19,848 bases of DNA from an uncultured Duncaniella sp. (lineage in GTDB: Bacteria > Bacteroidota > Bacteroidia > Bacteroidales > Muribaculaceae), in NCBI GenBank assembly GCA_910588795.1, contig CAJURI010000044.1, forward strand, positions 1 through 19,848, in the 5' to 3' direction. Position 1 is the stretch's first letter, and the number at the start of each line of letters is the position of its first letter. The notes beneath the pieces were generated by a model that was not told the origin of the DNA, ran no database searches, and worked only from the letters and a program-made list of their open reading frames with translations. This document shows, piece by piece, positions 7,792 through 13,764 of this stretch. The position numbers were made by a program, and so were the translations under genes.

Positions 7792-8406
7792 TTATTTATG
7801 GAACAGTTTGGACACCCTGTTCTTTATCCACATCCAGTATGGACGGCTCTTTGACGGACGCTCAATCTTGGCTTTAGGATCGAAGAGCATGCCTGTGCAC
7901 AGACACATGCGGCGGTTGTTGCGCTGGAGTATATCATAATTCACACACCCCTTGCATCCTTGCCAGAACTCCTCGTCGGTGGTGAGTTCGGAGAACGTCA
8001 CAGGCTTGTAACCCATCTTGGAGTTGAGCTTCATAACCGGCAGCGACGTGGTTATAGAGAAAATCTTTGCATACGGGAACCTAAGTCTCGCAAGCTCGAA
8101 AGTCTTAGCCTTGATACGTGCTGCCAGCCCCAATCGTCGGAATTCCGGATCGACTATGAGGCCTGAGGTTGCCACATAATCACCATGTTCCCAGCTCTCT
8201 ATGTAACTGAATCCTATCAGACGGTCATCACAGAGAGCAACTACAGCCTTACCGCCCCGTATCTTGTGGGCGATATACTCCGGCGATCTGCGGGCTATCC
8301 CCGTCCCACGCTGGAGAGCTGATTCGTAGATGAGGTTGACTATTTGCTCGGCATACTTGCAATGCTCTTCTTCAGCAAACATCACCTTGATCTGGTCATT
8401 GTTCAT
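7792..8406 (-). CDS. GNAT acyltransferase, candidate glutamate N-succinyltransferase (first arginine step)
   Basis: A 204-residue protein with a GNAT core. The acyl-CoA pyrophosphate-binding motif is VDPEFRRLGLAA (85-96), in the R/Q-x-x-G-x-G/A form. It is the first gene of the arginine operon, and no other enzyme here could acylate glutamate (no argJ and no classical argA). I therefore infer that it makes N-succinylglutamate from glutamate and succinyl-CoA. The C-terminal part is unusual for a GNAT: Cys151 and Cys154 (CKGC) and Cys168 and Cys170 (CLC) could bind a metal or form disulfides, followed by a basic tail rich in Lys, Arg and Trp. The ATG at 8406 has no strong Shine-Dalgarno sequence, as is common in this phylum. 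The fold is clear; the substrate is inferred from position. Confidence 0.75.
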   Translation of the reverse strand: MNNDQIKVMFAEEEHCKYAEQIVNLIYESALQRGTGIARRSPEYIAHKIRGGKAVVALCDDRLIGFSYIESWEHGDYVATSGLIVDPEFRRLGLAARIKAKTFELARLRFPYAKIFSITTSLPVMKLNSKMGYKPVTFSELTTDEEFWQGCKGCVNYDILQRNNRRMCLCTGMLFDPKAKIERPSKSRPYWMWIKNRVSKLFHK

Positions 8407-8651
8407 CTGACTTGCTGCGATACTTAGAAATTGTTTATGTTGATTCCGACAGATTTCACACCTGTCATTATGTTTATATTGTTTATATAGACTTGATAAT
8501 TATTAAAAAGATTCTGCAAAGATACATGTTTTTATGTCAAAAAGCTACTATACACATGAGATTTTGTTATAATTTATCATCATTATTCACAAATTCACAA
8601 TATTTTTATTATTTTCTATTCAACTATATGTTTTGATAGAAATTTTTTCTA
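8407..8651 (-). promoter_or_regulatory. A+T-rich leader and upstream region of the arginine operon
   Basis: No gene is supported here. A tandem direct repeat ATTCACAA lies at 8585-8600 (minus strand TTGTGAAT twice), and a TTGAAT-containing site at 8617-8622. These resemble single half-sites of the ArgR ARG box (TGAAT), but not the usual inverted pair, so ArgR control is only a guess. The leader contains one short reading frame of 14 codons (8424-8468, minus) with no arginine codon, so classical arginine attenuation is not indicated. A copy of TTGATAATT, the 9-mer that fills the nearby repeats, lies at 8493-8501. Confidence 0.45.
8517..8524 (-). promoter_or_regulatory. -7 promoter element of the arginine operon
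   Basis: On the minus strand this reads TATCTTTG, a full match to the Bacteroidetes -7 consensus TAnnTTTG. It lies about 110 bases before the GNAT start codon. A TTTG lies upstream (8538-8541), but only 13 bases away, which is short for a -33 element, so the upstream half of the promoter is uncertain. It is still the best promoter candidate for the eight-gene operon. Confidence 0.55.
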
Positions 8652-8680
8652 CAATTATCTAAAGTGATCTTGAATGACAC

Positions 8681-8725
8681 AAACCTCCAACAATTATCAA
8701 AATTATCAACAATTTATTTTTAATT
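8681..8725 (+). repeat. 45-base inverted repeat, left arm (copy A)
   Basis: Identical, as reverse complement, to 8884-8928. It contains the 30-base core at 8683-8712, which begins ACCTCCAAC and continues with two tandem AATTATCAA 9-mers. TAATTTTG at 8721-8728, at its inner end, matches TAnnTTTG on the plus strand and could be a promoter facing the inside of the element. Confidence 0.85.
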
Positions 8726-8883
8726 TTGTCATTTATCTTCCCTATCTCCTCATCAAGAATTCCTGTCACCAGCCATGATCAGATACGTAAATAAATGGCA
8801 GATCATAAACGGCTTGGGACACCAATTAATCTGAGAGGTCACAATTAATCCGGTCTATTGACAGCAGGAGATATGGATTGCAG

Positions 8884-8928
8884 AATTAAAAATAAATTGT
8901 TGATAATTTTGATAATTGTTGGAGGTTT
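8884..8928 (-). repeat. 45-base inverted repeat, right arm (copy B)
   Basis: Reverse complement of 8681-8725 without a mismatch. The 30-base core is at 8897-8926: TTG, two tandem TTGATAATT 9-mers, then GTTGGAGGT. It ends 25 bases downstream of the stop codon of the GxxExxY gene, in the same orientation as the core copy at 9416-9445 on that gene's other side. Confidence 0.85.
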
Positions 8929-8953
8929 ATGTGAGTTTAGATAATTGATGACA

Positions 8954-9361
8954 TCACCTGTACAGAGATTTCAATCTTTCCAAAGTTGTAGTGAACATGC
9001 CGTGCAGAAGATTTTGCTCGTGGAAATTAACAAGCAGCCCCAAAGGCATATCTGTCAACTGCATATAAGAGCTGAGCTGCAAGTGATGTATCTTCTGCAA
9101 CTCGTCAACTGCCTTTAGTTCAATTATCAGTCTATTGTCAACTATTATGTCTGCTCTAAAGGCACATTTTATCTCATCCCCGTCATACCGTATATCTATG
9201 GGCACTTCAGTCCGCACATCATATCCGGCTTTTCTCAAAGCATGCACCAGCACCAGTTGGTACGCTTTTTCGAGCAAACCGCAACCGAGTTCCCTATGCA
9301 CCTTCATGCATATTCCACGGATTGCATACAGAAACTTCTCATCGGTCATTGTGTTGCTCAT
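8954..9361 (-). CDS. GxxExxY family protein, PD-(D/E)XK nuclease-like fold, function unknown
   Basis: With the ATG at 9361 the protein has 135 residues. The motif naming the family, GLLEKAY, is at 28-34. It is followed by Asp71 and by Glu81-Leu-Lys83 in the order expected for a PD-(D/E)XK active site, with Glu31 as a possible helix residue. The family is common and often multicopy in Bacteroidetes, but its role is unknown to me, so I claim no activity. A longer frame using TTG at 9403 would start inside a repeat and upstream of the promoter element at 9383-9390, so I reject it; ATG at 9349 (MTDEKF) is the other option. The gene is bounded by same-orientation copies of a 30-base repeat, which suggests that gene and repeats may have moved together. 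Confidence 0.8.
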   Translation of the reverse strand: MSNTMTDEKFLYAIRGICMKVHRELGCGLLEKAYQLVLVHALRKAGYDVRTEVPIDIRYDGDEIKCAFRADIIVDNRLIIELKAVDELQKIHHLQLSSYMQLTDMPLGLLVNFHEQNLLHGMFTTTLERLKSLYR

Positions 9362-9382
9362 TCTCAAAATTGCTGATAAAGT

Positions 9383-9390
9383 CAAATATA
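9383..9390 (-). promoter_or_regulatory. promoter of the GxxExxY gene, -33 box supplied by a repeat arm
   Basis: The minus strand reads TATATTTG (TAnnTTTG). A TTTG at 9408-9411 precedes it with a 17-base spacer, which fits a -33 element, and it lies within the partial repeat copy 9397-9412. The ATG at 9361 follows 21 bases after the -7 box, giving a short leader. Confidence 0.5.
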
Positions 9391-9396
9391 TCAATG

Positions 9397-9445
9397 CCAA
9401 CAATTATCAAAATTTTTGTTGATAATTTTGATAATTGTTGGAGGT
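9397..9445 (-). repeat. third repeat unit (copy C): 16-bp hairpin plus the 30-base core
   Basis: The 30-base core at 9416-9445 is identical to those in copies A and B. Next to it, 9397-9412 (CCAACAATTATCAAAA) is an inverted partial copy that pairs perfectly with 9426-9441, leaving a 13-base loop. The unit looks like the two ends of the larger element brought together. It lies 21 bases beyond the sdaA stop, and the hairpin could also end sdaA transcription. A run of five A bases in the minus-strand loop and the lack of a clean T tail after the stem make it an imperfect terminator. Confidence 0.75.
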
Positions 9446-9466
9446 ATGGGTGACTTAGGACGGCTG

Positions 9467-10663
9467 TCAATTGATGACCGCCAGACCTCCCTGAGAAGTC
9501 TCCTTATAGAGTGAAGGCAGGTCATGGCCTGTCTGCTTCATCACTTCCACGATACGGTCGAAGCTTACCGAATGCTTGCCGTCGGAGAAAGCTGAATACA
9601 GATTGGCGTCCAATGCACGCGCTGCAGCATAGGCATTGCGCTCTATACATGGGATCTGCACAAGGCCGCACACAGGATCGCACGTCAGTCCGAGATGATG
9701 CTCAAGGCCCATTTCGGCCGAATACTCTATCTGGGCCGGAGTGCCACCGAACAGCTGAGAAGCGGCAGCGGCAGCCATGGCACACGCCACACCTACCTCA
9801 CCCTGGCAACCCACTTCCGCACCCGAGACCGAAGCATTATGTTTCACCACAGTCCCGAACAGACCGGCAGTCGCCAAAGCCCTCAGAATCCTTTTCTCTG
9901 AAAAATCCTTAGATGTGTGCAGATGGTAAAGCACAGCCGGGACTATGCCACATGAGCCACATGTTGGAGCGGTGACTATCTTGCCTCCCGCGGCATTCTC
10001 CTCGCTCACGGCAAGCGCGTAGGCATACACGAGCCCGCGGCTCTTAAGGCTGCTGTTGTAGCCTGCGGCATGCACGTAATAGCTTACCGCCTTACGTCTC
10101 ACACCGAGACCGCCCGGCAGCACACCCTCAGCCTCGATGCCACGCAGCACGGCATCCTTCATCACAGTCCACACCTCATGAAGATAATCCCACACATCCG
10201 GACCCTCGCACTGGTCGACATACTCCCAGAAGCTTCTGCCCGATTTCTCGCACCACCGGAGTATCTCCTTGATAGTGTGCATGGAATATACGCTTTTGAC
10301 ATCCTCACGTTTCTCTCCTTCCTTCAGTATGTCGCCTCCCCCTATACTATAGAATGTCTCCTCGACATAAGGCTTGCCATCGCAATCCAGGGCCTCGAAC
10401 TTCATACCGTTGGGGTGGAAAGGGAGAAACACATCAGGCTTCCACACTATCTCACACGGCGCATGTTTGGTCAATTCCTCAAGAATGGCCTTATCGGTCA
10501 TATGTCCCTTGCCGGTAGCGGCCAGCGATCCGTAGAGAGTCACCCGCCGCGACTCTGCTCCGGGCGACATCTTTAGAAATTCCTGTGCTGCCTTAAGCGG
10601 ACCCATGGTGTGGCTGCTCGATGGGCCGTAACCTATCTTATAAATAGTCTTGATTGATTCCAT
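9467..10663 (-). CDS. sdaA: L-serine ammonia-lyase (iron-sulfur, single chain)
   Basis: Deaminates L-serine to pyruvate and ammonia in the cytoplasm, using an oxygen-sensitive [4Fe-4S] cluster. The 398-residue chain contains both the beta domain (SSSHTMGP at 15-22, near the N terminus) and the alpha catalytic domain. Cys286 (GCQGEVG), Cys328 (LTCDP) and Cys339 (IPCIERN) have the spacing (42 and 53 residues) of the cluster cysteines in characterised type 2 enzymes. APTCGSCG (232-239) is also conserved. It is shorter than the roughly 455-residue E. coli enzymes because of a compact N-terminal part. The gene appears to be transcribed alone, with a promoter candidate at 10726-10733. Serine breakdown fits an amino-acid-using anaerobe, but no link to the peptidase operon upstream is shown. 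Confidence 0.95.
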   Translation of the reverse strand: MESIKTIYKIGYGPSSSHTMGPLKAAQEFLKMSPGAESRRVTLYGSLAATGKGHMTDKAILEELTKHAPCEIVWKPDVFLPFHPNGMKFEALDCDGKPYVEETFYSIGGGDILKEGEKREDVKSVYSMHTIKEILRWCEKSGRSFWEYVDQCEGPDVWDYLHEVWTVMKDAVLRGIEAEGVLPGGLGVRRKAVSYYVHAAGYNSSLKSRGLVYAYALAVSEENAAGGKIVTAPTCGSCGIVPAVLYHLHTSKDFSEKRILRALATAGLFGTVVKHNASVSGAEVGCQGEVGVACAMAAAAASQLFGGTPAQIEYSAEMGLEHHLGLTCDPVCGLVQIPCIERNAYAAARALDANLYSAFSDGKHSVSFDRIVEVMKQTGHDLPSLYKETSQGGLAVIN

Positions 10664-10725
10664 AATTTTATATCATTACGAACATGTGAAAGTTGAAAAC
10701 CGTAAAACAAATACGGATTTGGCTG

Positions 10726-10733
10726 CAAAATTA
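10726..10733 (-). promoter_or_regulatory. -7 promoter element of sdaA
   Basis: The minus strand reads TAATTTTG (TAnnTTTG), 62 bases before the sdaA ATG. No good -33 box is seen, because the region where it would lie is taken up by the terminator hairpin of the preceding operon. Confidence 0.4.
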
Positions 10734-10735
10734 GC

Positions 10736-10778
10736 AAAAAAATATGGTGCGGACCTCATCAATGATGCCCGCACCATA
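10736..10778 (-). terminator. intrinsic terminator of the SusCD-peptidase operon
   Basis: TATGGTGCGG (10743-10752) pairs perfectly with CCGCACCATA (10769-10778), and inside the loop CATC/GATG (10757-10760 and 10764-10767) can add a small stem. On the minus strand the stem is followed directly by seven T bases (10742-10736). It begins 26 bases after the stop of the 429-residue lipoprotein gene. Confidence 0.85.
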
Positions 10779-10804
10779 CATTTTATTTACCTTGGATATC
10801 TTAC

Positions 10805-12094
10805 TTACGGCACACGGGTGAAATATACCCTTATCGGAGCCATGCCCCAAAGGTAAGTGTCATCATATATCCAGTAACACAGCTCTCCGCCAAACTCGTC
10901 ATCAACAGGCACCCAGTCGCCTATCCAGCACTCAAGACACTCCTTGCCGTCAATCATCTTCAGCTTGAATGCCACCTGAGCATCACGGATATCTGACTGT
11001 TTGTTCGAGAAAGAGTAGTTTATACCCGGGAATCTGAGACGTGTAAACAGCGGGAAATTGCCACTCTGATCCCTGAACTCCTTATCCTCCTTAATGAATG
11101 TCACCTCGCGTGAATCGGTGCCGAAATACTTCTTGAGGTCGCCTGCAAACTGCGGTGTGAACGTATATTTAAGATAGGAGTCGCCTGTCAATGTAAACTT
11201 GTCGGCTTCCGATCCTGTCGGAGCAAGATCAGGATATATGGAAGTGCCCCAGTCACCATACATCAACACATCGGCAAGATCAAAGTGATCAAACTGCCAT
11301 GTGCCGTTGTAGATCTCCGGTCCCTTGACAGTTACTGTCATGACAGGATTGTTGCCTGTCGCGAAACCATCCTTGTCGCCGAAACGGAACACTATCTTAT
11401 CCCTTCCGGGCTCAACCTTGAGCATTTTGACCTTAAGGACACCTTCTCTCGCACCGCTCTTATACTTTATGACATTACCTTCAGGCAGTTCGAAATGTTC
11501 CCCTTCGACAGCTGTCGACTGCTCCTCATCTATGACTATGCTGAAATATTCATCGGCCTTCGGGCGGTAAATGCTCCCCTTCATGTCATAGAGCACGATC
11601 TTGAACTCCCCGTCCAGACCTACAGTGCCGGTTGTCTCCTTGAACGACATCACGTAGCCGTTCTTCCCAAGGAAATTCACCGATGCATAGTTCATCAGGC
11701 CGAGACTGTATCCCGCCGGCGCGCCGGCAAGATTGATGAACAGTTCAAGATTGTCGTCAGGGATATTATCCACCACGCGTGACAGGGTCATCGATCCCTT
11801 GGTCTCTCCGGCCTTGATGGTCACCTGAGGCTCATCGGTGGTGAAATCCACATCACGCACAGCCGTTCCGGCAAACCGCACCGGGATCACGATATCCTGT
11901 GTCGGGGCGACATCGGTCTCCACATTTATGGTGACCTGACCCTTTGCTATAGAATAGAAAGGCTGCTCAATGAATATCTGCGGCAGCACACTGCTGTCGT
12001 CATCATTGCTCGAGCATGATGCAAGCATGGTGATCACCGCACACAGGGCGAGTGACAGCAGCATCACATTGTCTTTTATATGTTTCATAGCCAT
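10805..12094 (-). CDS. surface lipoprotein with Calx-beta-like domains, last gene of the SusCD operon
   Basis: A 429-residue protein with a signal peptide ending in the lipobox LASC (Cys27). The following SSNDDD resembles the acidic lipoprotein export signal of Bacteroidetes, so cell-surface display is likely. Residues about 48-123 (IPVRFAGTAVRDVDFT, then VTIKAGETKGSM and a DDNLELFINL strand) look like a Calx-beta or related immunoglobulin-like module. A second, similar beta-rich region spans about 150-258. The C-terminal 170 residues, rich in Trp, Tyr and Phe (GTWQFDHFDLAD onward), I do not recognise. I see no catalytic motif. By position, 11 bases after the small lipoprotein gene, it could be an accessory ligand-binding protein of the SusCD complex, comparable in place but not in sequence to SusE/F-type proteins. 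Confidence 0.75.
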   Translation of the reverse strand: MAMKHIKDNVMLLSLALCAVITMLASCSSNDDDSSVLPQIFIEQPFYSIAKGQVTINVETDVAPTQDIVIPVRFAGTAVRDVDFTTDEPQVTIKAGETKGSMTLSRVVDNIPDDNLELFINLAGAPAGYSLGLMNYASVNFLGKNGYVMSFKETTGTVGLDGEFKIVLYDMKGSIYRPKADEYFSIVIDEEQSTAVEGEHFELPEGNVIKYKSGAREGVLKVKMLKVEPGRDKIVFRFGDKDGFATGNNPVMTVTVKGPEIYNGTWQFDHFDLADVLMYGDWGTSIYPDLAPTGSEADKFTLTGDSYLKYTFTPQFAGDLKKYFGTDSREVTFIKEDKEFRDQSGNFPLFTRLRFPGINYSFSNKQSDIRDAQVAFKLKMIDGKECLECWIGDWVPVDDEFGGELCYWIYDDTYLWGMAPIRVYFTRVP

Positions 12095-12105
12095 GTCCTG
12101 AAGTG

Positions 12106-12324
12106 TTAATTGTTATTCATAGCGGCCTCGTATTCCGCCTTTATGGCATTGAACTCGGCTGTCTCGTCAGCCGTCATGAGAGTCGGCTCGGGAAGCTTGT
12201 ATGCCTTGGTCGTGGACGACTCCTTATAAGGAGGGACATCATCCACCTTTTCACATGCACCCAGTGCCATACAGGCAATCACGGCCACCGGCACTAAACC
12301 GGCGCGGAATATATATTTCTTCAT
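12106..12324 (-). CDS. small lipoprotein, function unknown
   Basis: A 72-residue protein with a signal peptide and lipobox LGAC, giving a mature chain of only 49 residues starting at Cys24. The sequence after the cysteine, EKVDD, resembles a Bacteroidetes surface-export signal. The rest is polar, with a Thr/Ser/Pro-rich linker (residues 33-50) and a likely helix rich in Ala and Glu near the C terminus (52-69). I do not recognise the family. The signal peptide, the lipobox and the 11-12 base gaps on both sides argue that it is a real gene. It may be a small subunit or cap protein of the SusCD system, as short lipoproteins are known in some such complexes, but that is inference. Confidence 0.75.
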   Translation of the reverse strand: MKKYIFRAGLVPVAVIACMALGACEKVDDVPPYKESSTTKAYKLPEPTLMTADETAEFNAIKAEYEAAMNNN

Positions 12325-12336
12325 GTCTTATAGCTT

Positions 12337-13752
12337 CTATTTGGTTATTACTTCAGTATAGCCCGGATTCTGAACGAGGTTGCCGGTAATGTCAAACTCT
12401 CTGATCGGGATCGGGAAGGTGTACATGTAGCTGCGTGTCACGTACTTCACGCCATTGTTGAATGATGCGAACTCAGGCGCGCCGTTACGTTTCAGCTCGA
12501 AGAAACGGTCACCCTCGATAAACAGTTCCTTGCGGCGTTCGTTGAGGATAAGTGCCATGAGGGGTGTAAGAGACTCCCCGGTGACATCCTCAGTGATTAT
12601 CTCGGTGTCAAGTATGCCGGGCAGCTCATTCATTTTCAGATCAGTGTAATCCGCGATACGCATGGAGCGCAGACGGTTGATCGAAGCGAGAGCCTCCGTC
12701 GGTTTGTCAAGATGATAGTAGCATTCAGCCTCGATCAGGGCAAACTCAGCGGCCCTCATACCGCAGAACACCTTGCTCTTGGCCTGTCTTCTGGAGTTGA
12801 AGCACAGGTCGTAACGCACATCCCTGCTCTTTTCGTCTCCGTAGTAGCAGTTAAGCAGCCTCACGCTCACCGGACGTGTCGACATAGTGGTCAATGTCCC
12901 TTCGGTAGTCTGATCGCTGCTCGACGAACGGTAGGCCTTTATCATCTGATTCCCTTTCAGAGGGCCGAACGACTTCATCATGTCCACATAATCGCTGCCG
13001 CTCAGCAAAGGATATTTCCTCAGAATCTCCTGAGCCAGAGGAAGGGCCTTGTCCCACTGCTGTGTCCAGAAGTAGAGGCGGCACAGATAGCCCGATACGA
13101 CATCATCGGTGAAACGGTACACGCCATCCGTCATGTGGATCGACAGAGCCATCTTCAGGTCGTTCTCTATGAAGGTTATGGTCTGGGCCAGAGTGCTGCG
13201 CGCAGGAGTAGCCTCCATGTCAAACACCTCGACCAGCGGCACCCCGAGCTGGGATGAAGTGTTGCCCGGCTCAGGCACCCCGCAGAAATACCGCATCAGC
13301 TGGTAATATGCCACCCCTCTCATGGCGTGGGCCAAAGCCAGCATCTTGTCGGACTCTTCCGTGCCACGCTCTTCCATCTCGTTGAGGACAATATTGCAGT
13401 TACGCACCACCTCGTAAAGTCCGCTATAGATAGAGTTGGTACTGTTGTTGGATATCGCATCGCCCACATATGAGCGCAGACGGCTTACCACACCGTCGGA
13501 ATTGGACGTGAGACACACCTCGAAATTGTCGCTGAACTCAGCGTCAAGAGTAGTGGCCGTATGCGACAGATTAGGTATCAGATAATTTGTCTGTCCCTGG
13601 TCTATGGCATCCAGATCACTGTTGAGCAGAGCCGAAAACTCTTCGGCAGTCTTGGGGACAACCCTTCCATAGGGCTTCACATCCAGATAGTCGCTGCACG
13701 AGCTCATCAGTGCTGCGATCATCGCCCCCGTCAATATATTGTATAGTTTCAT
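12337..13752 (-). CDS. SusD/RagB-like outer-membrane lipoprotein
   Basis: The 471-residue substrate-binding lid of a SusC/SusD transporter. It starts with a lipoprotein signal ending in SSC (Cys19), followed by SDYLDVKPYG, a typical SusD N terminus. TPR-like helices are visible, for example VSGYLCRLYFWTQQWDKA, and the family's C-terminal block runs from LNERRKELFIEGDRFFELKR to the end (FPIPIREFDITGNLVQNPGY). The length is at the short end for SusD proteins. It begins 12 bases after the susC stop. The pair is expected to work as a pedal-bin importer in the outer membrane. The ligand cannot be read from the sequence; the operon's two peptidases point to peptides. Confidence 0.92.
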   Translation of the reverse strand: MKLYNILTGAMIAALMSSCSDYLDVKPYGRVVPKTAEEFSALLNSDLDAIDQGQTNYLIPNLSHTATTLDAEFSDNFEVCLTSNSDGVVSRLRSYVGDAISNNSTNSIYSGLYEVVRNCNIVLNEMEERGTEESDKMLALAHAMRGVAYYQLMRYFCGVPEPGNTSSQLGVPLVEVFDMEATPARSTLAQTITFIENDLKMALSIHMTDGVYRFTDDVVSGYLCRLYFWTQQWDKALPLAQEILRKYPLLSGSDYVDMMKSFGPLKGNQMIKAYRSSSSDQTTEGTLTTMSTRPVSVRLLNCYYGDEKSRDVRYDLCFNSRRQAKSKVFCGMRAAEFALIEAECYYHLDKPTEALASINRLRSMRIADYTDLKMNELPGILDTEIITEDVTGESLTPLMALILNERRKELFIEGDRFFELKRNGAPEFASFNNGVKYVTRSYMYTFPIPIREFDITGNLVQNPGYTEVITK

Positions 13753-13764
13753 TGTTGGAATCGG

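Larger units (their letters stand above)
8652..8947. repeat. long imperfect palindrome, MITE-like or invertible element
   Basis: The core is a perfect 45-base inverted repeat (8681-8725 against 8884-8928) around 158 bases. The symmetry goes further out: TTTAGATAATTG occurs at 8936-8947 and, inverted, at 8652-8663, after spacers of 7 and 17 bases. It also goes inward: TATCTCCT (8743-8750) with AGGAGATA (8866-8873), and CTGTCA (8763-8768) with TGACAG (8859-8864). No reading frame of note lies inside. I see no clear target-site duplication. It lies between the GxxExxY gene and the arginine operon leader. Possible natures are a non-autonomous transposon with terminal inverted repeats, a phase-variable invertible segment, or a large structured RNA. 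Sequence alone does not decide. Confidence 0.6.

Noticed and set aside
8535..8540. TTGACA on the minus strand as a classical -35 box of the arginine promoter
   Set aside because: It is only 10 bases from the -7 element, far too close for a sigma-70 promoter, and Bacteroidetes promoters use a different -33 sequence.
8412..8636. Plus-strand frame of 74 codons in the arginine leader
   Set aside because: Its composition is that of A+T-rich non-coding DNA (Tyr, Phe and Ile runs). It has no motif or lipobox and lies across the likely promoter of the arginine operon.
9362..9403. A longer GxxExxY protein starting at TTG 9403
   Set aside because: This start lies in the repeat arm and upstream of the -7 promoter element. 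The extra residues are not typical of the family, and two ATG codons lie downstream.
8681..9445. Repeats considered as a CRISPR array
   Set aside because: Only three full copies exist, in opposite orientations, with unequal spacing and a gene between two of them. No cas gene is present.
9467..9479. Similarity between the sequence after repeat copy C (AATTGATGAC) and that after copy B, as an extended repeat
   Set aside because: Next to copy C these bases are the end of the sdaA coding sequence, and the spacing to the repeat differs, so a shared origin is not supported.
10650..10856. Plus-strand frame of 68 codons between sdaA and the lipoprotein gene
   Set aside because: It runs across the intrinsic terminator and the sdaA promoter element, and the encoded sequence has no recognisable feature.
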